64,000 nucleotides of DNA from contig CM028336.1 in NCBI GenBank assembly GCA_016647705.1, positions 3,410,001-3,474,000 on the forward strand. The letters run 5' to 3'. Source of the DNA: Eucommia ulmoides (Eukaryota > Streptophyta > Magnoliopsida > Garryales > Eucommiaceae). Within the stretch, counting starts at the first letter, position 1. Each line of letters opens with the position of its first letter. A model generated the notes under the pieces. It saw nothing but the letters and a program-made list of their open reading frames with translations. It was not told the origin of the DNA and did no database searches. The position numbers and the translations under genes were made by a program. Positions 11,582-24,449 of this stretch are shown in pieces.

Positions 11582-11982
11582 TAAGTAATTTTTTAATAAT
11601 TATAACTTGGAAAAAAATTATTTCGTATATAATTTTGTGTTTAAAATAATTTTTACAATTTTTTAATTTCTTAAAACATTCTCTATGTACAATTTTTTTT
11701 TTAATTTAATATTTTCTTTCTCTATAGTTGTTTGTATATAATTTTTTTCTAAAATTATATATTAATGATTTTAATAATTTAATAATGATTGTATTAGATA
11801 TATGTTTGATGATTTGAAAGAACAAGTGCTAAAAATAATGACGGATCAAGTCACACATCACTTCAAATTTTAATCAATTTTAGATGATATTTGTATTTTA
11901 ACTAAATATTTCATTTTGTTATCAAACATGTTTAATTTAACTAAATACTTGATACATTCAGTTTTAAGTTTTAAATGAGAAC
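10959..11982. other. AT-rich intergenic DNA
   Basis: There is a GA run at 10972-10987 and a long TA microsatellite at 11541-11581. The stretch 11790-11975 shares words such as TTATCAAACATG with the MITE family seen at 2300-2707 and 54660-55324. No gene is recognised. Confidence 0.5.
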
Positions 11983-14190
11983 TTTTTTTTTTTTTTTGAA
12001 AACGAACTCTTTATTAAAAAAAATGAAAAAATTACAACCTTAGACGGGGAAGACCATCTTGATCCTCACGAGCATAAGAGATTACATTGTGAGGTAAGTG
12101 ACTACCTAAAGGACATAACAAAGGGCTAGACGAAACAATATTAGTAAGACTATCAGTAACAAAATTACATTATCGATGAACATGAGAAATCTGAATGTCA
12201 AATGATAGAATTCAAAACTGAACTGTGTTTCGGAGATGGGCAATCAACCAGATTGGACTATCCTTCTTAATTGAATTAACCAAAGCTAGCGAGTCGCTTT
12301 TCACCAGCAGAGGAAGCTGCCCTAAATGCAAAGCTTCCTAAATCCCCAAGAACAACCCATGGAACTCTGCTAGGAAACTTGAACTAACAGAAAGGGGAGA
12401 GAAGAAAGCCCAACTAACAGTTCCATTACTATCTCGAACACCACCACCACAAGAAGACGTCATGGTCTTTCTCTTCAAAGCACCGTCCACATTAAGTTTA
12501 AAACTCCCATCGGGTGGACGGGTCCAACAACAAATTAGCGGCCGACGACGAGTAACCTGCTTAATCGAACAACCCAACAGAACCAGAGACTGAGTCCCAA
12601 AAGAGGATGAAACCGATTTAGATTTAGTCAAAAGGCTCAGCGCTTGAATCATGTTCCTAACTTTGAAAATTATCTAATTATCAGACATGGAAATATCATC
12701 ATAGATAGCACAATTCCAATTGAACCAAATCTCCCAACATATCAGTGAAGGGATCAACGCCCCTAATTTATGAAACTGAGAACTCCTTTTTAATCTACTC
12801 CACTACAACTTAATACGGTGTATTAAAGGTTGAGGAATAAAAAGAATATTAAAAAATGAGCTAAAATACTACTAGACCTTTGAAGCAACCTCACTTTTCA
12901 GAAAAAGATGTTGGATATTTTCAGTGGAACGAAAGAAGCAGCATCGACAACCCGAAACCAAAAGCACTCCCATTTTCTGGATGATATCATCAACTGCAAG
13001 TTTGTTCTTCAAAAGTCGTCACATGAAAATCTTAATCTTTAAAGGAAATCGCATACTCCAAAGATTAGAATAAAGAGCAATCAGGATTATCTCCCTGCTA
13101 ATAGCCCTCCAAGCAAATTTCATGGAGAAGACTCCATTACCGCTAGGAAGCCAAATGAGAGAATCGAATTCCGATAACAATACTAGGAGGGAGCCCTCCA
13201 AGAAGTCCTAAGTATCATCTTCCAGATCTGAGGAGATCTATTCCTTGTCCTGTAAGCAAATTTTGACAGAAGACAACGAGTTGGTAAAATGGAGATCATT
13301 AGCAAGGATACCAAGGCCCCAATTATCATGCCAAAAACTAGTTAGCGCTCTATTGCCAACTTTTCATCTCGATAAATGCATAAAAGTATTTTTTGCCGAC
13401 AATATATCTTTCCAAATTTTAGAACTCCCAATATGATCTTACCACAGAAATAACGGGATATTATTAGTGTATTTGGTGCGCATAAAATCACATCAAAGAG
13501 ACTTCCCTTTCAACAGAGATCAAATCCGTTTGAGAGAAAAAACCAGCTTCATATCTTTTAGTTTACGAAGACCAGGAAGAGGTATCTTGACAGACTTTAT
13601 GCCAAGCCACCCAATACCTTTTCTTACTTGAATCTGAGTGGCCCCAAAAAAATTTTGCAAACATGGATTTCTTACCTGAAGAGGGAAGGAAAATAAATAT
13701 GCTTTAGAAGAACAAGTTTACCTCCACTAGATAAAAGCTTAGCCTTCCATCCATTGACTTTCTTAGACACTTTCTCGATAAGACCAATAACGTGACTCGC
13801 TTTAAGATGACCATAGGTGAGGGGCACTCTAAGGTAAGTATAAGGAAAACCACCTTGACTAAAGCCTGTGGAAAGACCAATAGCCAAGCGACGCGCATTA
13901 GGATAGTTATGATGCAAATAGAAATTACTTTTCGGAGCACTCACAAGTTGACCAGAGGTTAATTGATACTTTTCAAGCACCTGCATTAAATTTCTAATAC
14001 TGCGAGAACTTCCGTTGCAAAAAAATGAGGGTATCATCTGCAAACATCAAATGAGAAACCAGAGGACAACGTCTTTTAGTTACAAAAGGTTGAACCCAAC
14101 CATTTGTCATGGAACGATAGATATTTAGACTAAGAATCTCTTGAGCCAAGATAAACAGTAAAGGAGAGATAGGGTTAATAAACAAAATTG
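11983..14190 (-). mobile_element. Degenerate 5'-truncated LINE: RT C-terminus, zf-RVT and RNase H
   Basis: A T-run at 11983-11997 is the poly(A) tail seen from the minus strand. Reading minus from about 14190, the pieces come in LINE order. First is reverse transcriptase with PISPLLFILAQEILS and the catalytic FADD box (about 14175-14045). Then the RT thumb/connection region (KVNGWKAKLLSSGGKLVLLKHI, about 13710). Then the zinc-binding zf-RVT region (about 13200-13020), and last an RNase H domain (12560-12340) closely matching the copy at 1483. Stops and frameshifts break every domain. In the RNase H part the catalytic ESD has become KSD and the frame is interrupted after FLGI. The element is dead. 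Confidence 0.85.
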
Positions 14191-17100
14191 TTAGAATGGA
14201 TAGTAATGTTAGAATGGATAGTTATTTGTACATTACATCTCTCTCTCTCTTTTTTTTTTTTTTTTTTTTTTTTCATCTAGACGAAGACCTCATCCGCATA
14301 AATCTATGTTGACCTCTATTCTCACAATTAGTTACAAAACTGTTTGAATTTATTATTTTTATCTTTTCAAAAAATATCGTTAATGTGAAATCTCAAATTA
14401 GAAATATTAGAAAATATTGTCTGATATATAAAGTAACATATGGACTACTATTAGTATTTTCACTTAACCATTTTTGGCCACTTGAACTCTATCCAAAAAC
14501 ATTGGGCCAGTGAACTGCTTGGGGCTTTACAAATCAGAGTCAATCCTTGTTCGGAAACGACATTGTAGTACTGTTGATAGAGGAATAGAGTCTTCAAAGA
14601 GGGGCCTGTGTTCATTTATGGATTGCTATCTACATCACCAACCAAAAAGATATACTGAGCCAACATGACGAAAACGTTGCGTCTTTGAGAGGGGTAAGAT
14701 TCCACATCAAAACTATTTGAAAAATTTATCTGATATATGTGGTATCATGTAAATTACTACTAATATATTGACTTAAGTATTTTGAACCACAAACGTGAAT
14801 TCAATCCAAAAGATATTGGACCAATAGGCCACATAAGACGTTACCGTTAAATTGTCAAAGTCAAACTAATGACCAACAATAACATGAGGTGTCATGTGCA
14901 AATTATTTTGCTCTCATTTTAATATTTGTTTTTACTAGAAAAATTATATAGACTCTCTATTCACAAAGTCAAAGAATAAAATTGTTTAATTTAAAAGTTA
15001 GAAGAGTAAATAAAAGATACAAGAGAACCAAAATGCAATTCACCCTAGAAATATATAATTAAAAACAAAGCAATATTTTATTACCAAGGCCAACTAGAAC
15101 ACTCCTTCTGTGTGAGCGTGTGTGGTGGGGTGGCAGAAGGGATGAAAGTGACACTTCAATGGCTCTGAACAAAAGACTCCTCTCGGTCTCTCTCATCAAC
15201 AAACATATATAAACACAACAATTGGAACTTAGGGGAGTAAAATGTCACTTTTATAAACAATTAGGGTATAAACTGTAATTACCATATCACATGCAGTCCG
15301 ACGCAGAGTCAAGGGGTCACTCACGAAATTTATGTAGTGTGGTTGTGTGTATATATATGTATATACAAACATATAATTGATATATATCTATGTGTGTGTG
15401 TGTGTGTGTGTTGTATCGGATCATGGGATGGGTTGTCGGGTCATGGAGCAAACACATATTCTTCTTCCCAATCTCTCTCATTAACGTCGTACACGCATGA
15501 AACTTGGCCACCTCCTGCCCTTCCCAAATGAGGAAATTCATCTAAATATATAATATAGATGAATTTCTTTGAACTAATTAAAATAGAGTTATTAATAATA
15601 TAAGTATTGTTTTTTAAGATTAGAAAGTTATATTTTTTTATATATTTGTTGATTAATTTTGTATAACAACAATTAAATCTTTATCCCACTTAAGTAGGGT
15701 CGGCTCATCCCTCAGTTAGGTTTGAATTCTGATTCATGTCATAAGAGTTCTAGTAAAGTTTTACGCTGCAGGTTGTTAACTACGTGACGCAACTCTCCTT
15801 CTATATCAAGACTTGGAATTGGTTGTGTAAAAAATATAACATAAAACACCCAATAGACGGAGTTTGTTGATTAATTTTGTAAATATATATATAATATATA
15901 GATATAGATATATACTTATAGAGAGAGGGGGGGGAAGGGAAGAAGTTACTGGATTATAAATATAGAGGTAATATATATATAGAGAGAGAGGTGGGGAAGA
16001 AGTCATTGGATTATAAATATATACATATAGAGAGAGAGGTGGGGAAGAAGTTATTGGATTATAAATATAGAGGTGTAAATCTAAAGTTTTTGGATGTACG
16101 TAGATATCTACTGTTGATTGTGATGAGACAATGTGGTAGCACACAATCTCCCCCATGCTTCTGTAGTGTGTGTGTTTGTGCGTGTCTCACTGTGTGTGAG
16201 AGAGAGGGACCTTTGTTTGCAACTTTGCACCAGATATAAGGCTGCAATGAATCGAGTAGGCCCATTTAAAATCTCCTCTTTTCACTTTTTTTTTTTTTTT
16301 TTCTTCTTGTTTTGATTTTTTTTTAAATGGTCCCTTAAATTTCACAAACCGTTAGCCTGTGGGAGGAGGAGACACAGAATGACAGATGAATGTATAGGGT
16401 AGAACTTGTATTTTCTCTCTCCTCTCTCCCGCTCTGGGCTCTACTTGTAAGGAAAAAACCCTACCCCTCCTTTCTAGGGCGGCGTCCCTCCTTTTCGCCT
16501 ATATACATTTCACCAGTTTTTGTTCCCTTCCCCCCCTCTCTCTCTTCTCCCTTCCCCTTTTCTCTCTATACTCTCTCTCTCTCTCTTAAATACTTGCTGT
16601 GTATTACCTCCCAATCCCATGTCCTTAAAGTTTGGAGGTAGTTGTGAATAGGTCACTAGTTTTGTAATTATATCATGATAAATTATTCAAGTTTGGTGAA
16701 TATAATTAGAATAATTTCACTCCCCTCTTTCTGAAACTCCATAATTTGCCATATGTTTTTATTATGTGCTAAAATAGTTACATATAAAAAAAAAACATGC
16801 GATCTTCTCTCTCTAGCCTACTTTAATAATAATAGTTAAGAGAGTAACTTGATTAGCACTAATTGTGCGATCTTCTCTCTCTAGCTGTAAGTACTTTCTA
16901 TTAGGGTTTTTTTTTTTTTTTTTAAAAAAAACAATTTTTTGTATGCTTATCTCTGTTTTAAATAGTTAAATTAATGGTGCATAAATGGAAGGGTGGAGAC
17001 ACATGCACTAGCGGAGCTTTTTTCTGAGTTAATTTTCATGAGCTATCAATGGACCCCCAAACATCACGCCAGTGCCCTATGATGCTATTGCAGGGTTGTG

Positions 17101-17900
17101 GCCAATACATATATAGGGTAGGATATCTAGGTTTTGCCGTCTTTCTTCACGAGGAATATTTCTAGGGGGCAATTTTGGGATCATAAAACTATTGCTTCCA
17201 CCAAAATATATATATATATATATATATATATTCTTACTATCTGCTTTTTATTTATTTTTTGATAAGATATGATCAAGTCAGTTTAAAAGTATCTTGACTC
17301 ATTATCTCTTCGAAGGATTTTGAGAGACACTCTCCTCATCGACTGAATATTTTGAAATTTATATGGCTCCGTAAACTTTAAAGAATAATAAATATAATTT
17401 AACTCATATTGGTAAAATGAGATCGAGAAAATAATTATATAATTAAATAAATAATTATTTAATTAATTAGTAATTAAAAATATGAAAAATAAAAATGAAC
17501 CAAATCTAAATTCTTTGTTACAAAGGATATTACAAATAACAGATGATAATAAATAAATAAAAAAGATAAAAGAGATTGATCTTACAATACGGAATGAAAA
17601 ACAAAAATAAGATAGTTATTGTATTATAAGACAAAATAGAAACAGAAATACTTACTGTATAGTAAAACAAATTGACACAGAATACCAGAGAAAAGGATCC
17701 AGACAATTGTTTGATGATTTGTCCTTAAAGCATATTTTGCCCCCACTAAGTGCTCACAGTTCGAATGAGCGTCTGTCTATCAGAATATAATGATAAAGTG
17801 ATTAATGGTACCAACACTAAAAACTAGAAGCCTGAAAGAACTAGAATATGTTGAACTCTCTCTGGAAAAAAAAAAAAAAAAAAACCTACAACAACAACTA
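14191..17900. other. Intergenic DNA with microsatellites and short tandem repeats
   Basis: No gene is recognised. Contents: poly-T 14251-14273; TG microsatellite 15389-15412; three units of about 60 bases at 15918-16075; T-run at 16287-16305; CT-rich stretch 16530-16590; the word GCGATCTTCTCTCTCTAG twice about 67 bases apart (16799 and 16867); TA runs 17211-17230. Around 16390-16650 the sequence is pyrimidine-rich like a promoter/5' UTR, but no reading frame follows. Confidence 0.5.
15918..16075. repeat. Three-unit tandem repeat, unit about 60 bp
   Basis: Each unit reads ATAGAGAGAGAGGTGGGGAAGA followed by AGTTATTGGATTATAAATATA with small changes. The units differ mainly in the length of the TA and GA tracts. 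Confidence 0.7.
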
Positions 17901-17917
17901 CTAGGAAACCGTTGTGA

Positions 17918-18018
17918 TGAAAAATGCAATACAAGCTTATGGAATGCCTATATGTAATGAAAGTCTACCCTTTTATAGGGAGAAAAATCAGTAACTGAAG
18001 AGATCTGAAATAAAATAG

Positions 18019-18049
<31 letters not shown>

Positions 18050-18165
18050 ACATAGAAACCTCTTTGAAGAAAAATGCAATGCAAACTTATGGGATGTCTA
18101 TATGCAATGAAAGTCTGCCCTTTTATAGAGAGCAAAACTAGTAACTGAAGTAATCTGAATTAAGA
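17918..18165. repeat. Direct repeat, two units of about 146 bp
   Basis: The words GAAAAATGCAAT, ATGAAAGTCT, CCCTTTTATAG and CAGTAACTGAAG recur in the same order in two adjacent copies separated by a TAA/AAT microsatellite (18022-18045). The word CCCTTTTATAGGGAG is reminiscent of an LTR TATA region, but no LTR could be delimited. Confidence 0.6.
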
Positions 18166-20575
18166 TGACAGTAAATAGATAGCAATAACTTTCAGTAGTT
18201 ACTCACTTGAACAGACAATTTTCAAGTTTGTAACTTTCTCTCTAGTTACAAACATGCAATTAGGTTTTTTGGGCTCTGTTTGGGTTGAATTTTCGAATTT
18301 TGTACAAAACATGCTAAGCATTCGTCAAGAACCACAAGTCCAAGACCGGGGACTGGGACTAGGACCTAGACCCGAGCTTGGCAGGGCCGGTCGATTTGTC
18401 AGTCAGTCGACGGTGATGGTGAGCGCGCATGTGGCCTTATTCATTTTATAACATTTAGTCTCATTTCTGTCCATATCATTTTAACGCTATTACCATCAAG
18501 AGGTAGCTCAAGTATTTAATAAATAACTATTCATCTTCTTCTGTTATCTATGTGAGATAACTCACCCAACACATCAATCAACATTTTCAAATTAGTACTT
18601 TAATAAACAATTTTAATTTACCTCTTTAATAATTTTTACACAAAATGTCACACTCATGTCCTTACCAAGAAAAATACATTGATAAATTCAAATGTCCCAA
18701 ATTAAGATTGGATCCCAAAAATAATTGGGTCAAAAATAACCAAAAAATAATTTTTATATAACAACTCAATATCATGAGACGTGGGGATGATAAATATTTG
18801 GACAAGAATTTTTCCTCTCAAAATTTTGTAGAACGATCTTGTCTTTTTATTTTTTTTATCAAAATCAATGTAAACCATTAATTAAAATTTTTTAAATATC
18901 GTCCTGATTTACAATATAGATAATAAAAGCAAGAAAAAAAAAGGAGGAAGAAGAAGAAGAAGATAATCGGTCAATAGTTCCAATTAGAAGTTCCAATTCA
19001 TAATTTATCCTATTTAAATTTTAACTAATTTTAGACTCGCATATTATGCGGTTTCAGTAAAAAAATGATATATTTATTTGAATGTTAAACATACGAACAA
19101 TAGATCCTTTAATTTTATAATTCATACATTTTGTGAAAATATAGAAAAAATAAATTTTAATTTTAAAAAGTAAAAATAAAAATAAAATTGCAAAAAAAAA
19201 ATTGTTAATGTCAATTTTAAAACTATTAATGTCATCACCCATATTTAATTTCAGAAAAAAGTAAATAAATTTCTGCAGGGGCTTTTCAAAAGTTTTTATT
19301 TATTTATTTTTTGCAAATAATAGTTTTAAAATAATATAGTAGATCTTTTTTTTATTATTATTTAATAGTTTCTATTATTTGGTTAAAAATTATTGGAATA
19401 CTCTTTTGCGCAAATGAAATTTAATAAATTTTATATGTAATTAATAAATGAAGAGATAGAACTTTATTAAGTGCATGGTTGAACAGAGAGAAGGTGAGGA
19501 AGAAATAAGTCGCATATAATTAATTATGATAAAAACAACCATGAACTATATAGGTAAATTCAGTGATGCCTCTTGTCATTTAAAAAACTTAAAATGATAT
19601 CCTGTGTTATTTGAAAAATATCTCCGACACCCCTTCCGTTTGATATTAAATATAAAATTATTTATTTATCCTTGTTACTTTACTATCAAAAATTTAGTTA
19701 AAACTATCTAATAAAAGAATTATTCTTAAAACCCTCTTAAAAGAATTATAATTTTGGACAAATTTGATTTTTGTATTTAAATTTTGTTTACGTAATACAT
19801 TTTCAATTCTAATTTTCTTTTATTACTTTTCGGATCAATTGTTGGTTGCTACACATTGTTTTAGTATTTAAAAGAGTACTTAGTGCTAAAATTTTTAAAT
19901 TTAAAATTATTCTGAAAATTAAATATTATTAGTTTATGTAATAATTTTCGATTCTATTTTTTAATTACTTTTGAGATCAAATGATGGATTGTTACAATTT
20001 TTTGAGTATATAAAGAGAATTGCTACTGATTTTTTGAAATTTAACATAATTCTAAGAACTAAATATTTTTTATTTATGAAATTTACGTGCAATTTATATA
20101 TAAACTATTTCATTTGGTTATAGTTTTTTTTTTTAATTGTTTGGTGAAGTTTACATATAAAAATTTATTTAGTAATATTTTCACTCAAATTAAAAAACAA
20201 TGAGCTTGTGAATTTTTTAGTTGTTATGTTTTTACTCTTTATTATATTTGTATTTTTTTATCTCGTTTTGCATATGAAATTATTTGCATAAAAAGAAAAA
20301 AAAAAATATTACTTCTATCAATACTTATATGAGAAACGAAAAATATAAAGAAAAAAAATATATTTTTTAAAAATAAAAAGTCTAGTAAGTATCAAATTAT
20401 TTGCATAAAAAGAAAAAAAAAATCATTACTTCTATCAATACGTATATGAGAAACAAAGAGTATAAAAAATAAAAAGTCTAGTAAGTGAAACATTTTATAC
20501 TTTTTATTTATTTATTTATCATTTAAAACTTATTTAAATAAAATATTAAGTAAAGACAGAAAATTGAGAAGAATA
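18166..20575. other. AT-rich intergenic DNA left of the triplication
   Basis: Very AT-rich. No coding potential or recognisable element was found. Two adjacent units of about 119 bases (ATTATTTGCATAAAAAG ... AAAAGTCTAGTAAG) lie at 20275-20486, shortly before the left breakpoint of the triplicated block. Confidence 0.5.
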
Positions 20576-20915
20576 GATTTTGTTAGCATTTAATAGAGAT
20601 TCTAAAGATGTGAATTGAGAATGAATGAGAATGTAAGAAATATATTTATTGAGCTCTAATTCATTTTCAAGTTTTGTCTTCCACTTTTAATATATAATAT
20701 AGATTAGTTGAGTATAAATTATTTAATTAGGTTTTACTTGCATTTAAGTTTCATGATCAATGTTCCCTTATATATATTTCTGGTCAAATAATTTCAATTA
20801 AAGTTTGCATCGTTGGTCACCCTCTGTCGTCGCTCGCTGTCGCCCTGCCGTCGGATTTCAAGCTTCCAATTACTAGCTGCCGGAATTATTTTTAGCTAGA
20901 CGTAACTATGTTTTA

Positions 20916-20952
<37 letters not shown>

Positions 20953-21699
20953 ACTATATTCTTAGTTACATGTAACTATTTTTAGCGTATATTTTCAAGT
21001 GTATTTTTAGTTACATTTTAGTATATTTTTTAATTTCAATTTTTAGTATGATTTTTAGGTACCTTCAAGTGATTTTTCAATGACCAGCAACTAAAAATTA
21101 GCTGAATGTAATTAAAAAATATTACTAAAAAAATTAGAAAGGTAACTAATAAAACTTGTGGCAAATAAACTTTCAGCTATCGACGGTGGCCAAAATCCAA
21201 AGGCCAGAGTCTGGTGGGCATCGACAGCGGAACAATGATTGGCAACACAACCCTTAATTTGCATGAATTCTAATATAAAGCAAATTTTTATTTTTTTATT
21301 TTTATGTGATTATAAAAAACAAAATCTCAATTTTAGAAGTGGATAACACCCATGCCCAATATGCATGATCTGATGGGCCCATTGATCCAGGCCTATGATT
21401 ATATGTTCAAATTAAAATAGAGCCCAAACTACTTATGCGGGCCCAAAACAGGCTCTATTAGCTAATTATGAATGGGCCAGACTGGACCTCAAGTCAACCC
21501 ATCAGATTTTTTTAATTTGCCTCTACTGGACTCGTGTCTAAATAATACTCTTGTATGGCACATCAGCCTTCCGTTGTGAATATTTTGTCAAGCCACAAGA
21601 TATTCTCTGTTGTCGTTTGCTACTCGACTCCGACTTTAGCTTAGTGAGGGAAAGCCTCTGGTGCACGACATTGAAAATTGCTTCAGTGACTCGACTTTG

Positions 21700-23200
21700 C
21701 TTTGGTACCAATTATTGCGAATGAAACAATGACATTTCCTAGCCAAAGACAGTCACACAAAAGTAAAATTCACACACGAGATATAAGGTGGTTTGACCAA
21801 AATTTGCCTACGTCCGTAGAGAGAACAATTCCACTATATACCAATAGGAATTACAGAAGGGGGAGACGAATCTTCACACTCTCAAGTAACCCATTTAATT
21901 CTCTCTCTGTCAAGCTCTCTATTTGTGTTTATTGATTGTCTAAGCATATCCCTCTCTCTTCGAAAGTTCACCCATGGCCTCTCCTTGGCCATGGTCAAAG
22001 GTCTTTGACTCTCTCTCAAAGAGTACTACATCTTCCGTTGGTTCATATAATTTGAGCGAATGGCATAAATTTATATTCTGGAAGAGTCCAAAACGTTTTT
22101 TAGTGTTCACGCGTACACGAATTTACTATTCACATGTATGTCATTGTTTGCCGCTAGTAGAACCTCGTATTATTCATATGTATGACACGATTCACACGTT
22201 GAAAATATCAAAACAATACCAACAAATCACACAGATTATTGAATTCAACACAACCGTGAATGACTAATTTTAAATTTCATAAAATAACTTAACATGCTAA
22301 ATTAAACATGAATTATATTTTTTCATACAAAAAATGTGATTGAAATATTATTTTAAAACTTTAAAGTCATCAATGTATAATTTAATACTGTAAAGAATAA
22401 AACAAAATTGATTTATTGCATGATTTATTACAAGAGTTTTTAGTATAATTAATTATAATATTTTTTTTTTTGGTAATAGATATTTTGAAAATATTTTCAC
22501 TACCTTTATTTACGGTAAGTGTTTTTTGTTTAATGTGAATTCCTTAATCAATGTCAATCCTGAAAATCAATGGTGGACATTTAGATTTTATGTGAATTCT
22601 ACTTAAATAAGTAAATCTTATGCAGGGCATTGTCTTGAAATTTTCAACGTATGAACAGTGTCGTACGTGTGAACAGTAGCCGACACGTTTCCACCAACGA
22701 TGAACAGTGGAAACTCGTGAATTCCGAGTGAATAGTGACCCCGCGTACGCGTGACCAGTAAACTGCATGAACAGTGAAATTCGTTGACTTTTCGAGAATA
22801 ACACATTTTGCTCTTCTCTCAGATTATAAATAAGCGTTAAATTCATAAGTTTAGATGAAGAACCAAGGCAAGATGTAGTCTTTGAGAGAGAAAGGCAAGT
22901 GCCTTGGGCCATGACCAAGAGAGGCTATGGGTGAGCCTTCAGAAAGAGAGTGATATGCTCAGGCATTGAATAAACACAAATAAAGAGTTTGACAAGGAGA
23001 TAATTGAGTGGATGAGTTGACTGTGTAGAGATTCTTCCCTTTTGTAATTCCTTTTGATATAATGGAATTGGTTTCTCTTTATGGATGTAGACAAATTGTT
23101 GGTCGAACTACATTAAATCTCTTGTATGTGAATTTGCATTTGTGTAACTAATCCTTGGGCTGAGGAATGTCGCTATCTTTGTTCCCTAACTTTTTAATCA
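21700..23200. repeat. Large imperfect inverted repeat (foldback), copy 1
   Basis: The left arm (about 21700-22230) and the reverse complement of the right arm (about 22630-23200) align over several hundred bases. Matching words include AGGAATTACAGAAGGG/AGGAATTACAAAAGGG, TATTTGTGTTTATTGATTG/TATTTGTGTTTATTCAATG, and GTTCACCCATGGCCTCTC/GCTCACCCATAGCCTCTC. A less similar AT-rich loop of about 400 bases separates the arms. The right arm is flanked by a direct repeat of about 40 bases (ATGTCAATC ... TGGACATTT at 22552 and 23204). Frames inside the arms are shadows of this structure. Fully transcribed, it would fold into a long hairpin. Confidence 0.75.
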
Positions 23201-23470
23201 CATGTCAATCTCGAAAATCAGTGATGGACATTTTTTGTCATTCAAAATGAAAAAAAAATAATTCAAAATGGAATTATTTTGTTAAAAAAGTATCAACTAG
23301 ATTATTTGAGTTAATGCAAAATTGTAGGTATCAAACGGTATTTTGTATCTTAACTTGGGTTCACGCGGTAAAAAAAATACTTGAAAAAAATTTGCCAAAT
23401 ACAAATAGTACCAAAATAAGTTGAAAAGACGTTGATAAGAACTAAAACATAAATTACTTTCAAATATGAT

Positions 23471-23501
<31 letters not shown>

Positions 23502-23775
23502 AAAAATAAAAATAAAAATAAAAATCAGTGTTTTTGGCATGAAGTGAGGTTCTGAGGCATGAAGGAGCCCAGGCAGTTCATGGAGTGTCTGTTGTTGGAA
23601 GGAAGATACATTGTGATTTCAAGAACAGCTCATCGTTTTGTTGTAAAGAAAAAATAAATACACAAAAAAAAAATTCATAATTAATGAACTTTATCTTTAG
23701 TGTCTGAAAGGTGGAGGTTATAATTGAAGAAGTGGATACGTTTGTTAGGGCAATGTATACGTATGTGTATGTATG

Positions 23776-23776
<1 letters not shown>

Positions 23777-23868
<92 letters not shown>
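23777..23868. repeat. Long TA microsatellite, copy 1
   Basis: Uninterrupted TA dinucleotides of about 90 bases. The equivalent in copy 2 (36033-36066) is mostly TG and in copy 3 (47711-47730) a short TA tract, so this locus is unstable. The IYIYIY frames through it are artefacts. Confidence 0.95.
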
Positions 23869-23869
<1 letters not shown>

Positions 23870-23871
<2 letters not shown>

Positions 23872-24045
23872 GATCTTCAATGGGTCTCAAATCCCAAGAT
23901 TCCTCCTATCTTCTTCACAAACAGTTAAACAAATACACACACACACATATATATATATAATGTATATGTATATAATATGAAGATCTTCGATGGGTCTCAA
24001 ATCTTGGGATTCCTCCTACCTTCTTCACAAACAATTAAACAAAGG
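23870..24045. repeat. Direct repeat of about 110 bp, copy 1 (also 36069-36236 and 47731-47895)
   Basis: GAAGATCTTCAATGGGTCTC followed by a CACA/TATA tract occurs twice in succession in every copy of the unit, so the small duplication predates the triplication. Confidence 0.75.
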
Positions 24046-24449
24046 GGTAATACTAAGTAAAGAGAGTTTGTTTATGGGCACAGTTGCTATATATATATAT
24101 ACAAAGATCTTTGATGCTATATACATTTTCAGATTTTCTCCAGCCTGTGCATATATATATGTATGTGTTTATAATACATATTTATGTTCAATATAAATAA
24201 GTCTATCAATTTTGGATTCTGAGTTTTGACCTAGTAAAAGATGCAATTTATATTCTCTTTTTCTTTTTTAATTTTTCCAGCTAAATTTAATGCTATATAT
24301 ATATATATATATTGTTCAATAATGGAGCTAAACATAAATACTATTTTTATTTTTAAAAACCTTTTCCCTTTACTTTAAAAAAAATATTAAATTTGCCTTA
24401 TCTATTTATTCAAGACTTCAAAGTTTTTCTATATTAATTTGTCAATCTA

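Noticed and set aside
21702..22267. Frames of 77-97 codons with leader-like starts, and a 124-codon frame at 22544-22918
   Set aside because: They are the two arms of the inverted repeat; the frames are broken or shifted in copies 2 and 3.
23578..23980. Overlapping frames encoding long Ile-Tyr runs
   Set aside because: They are translations of a TA microsatellite whose length differs in the other two copies of the unit.
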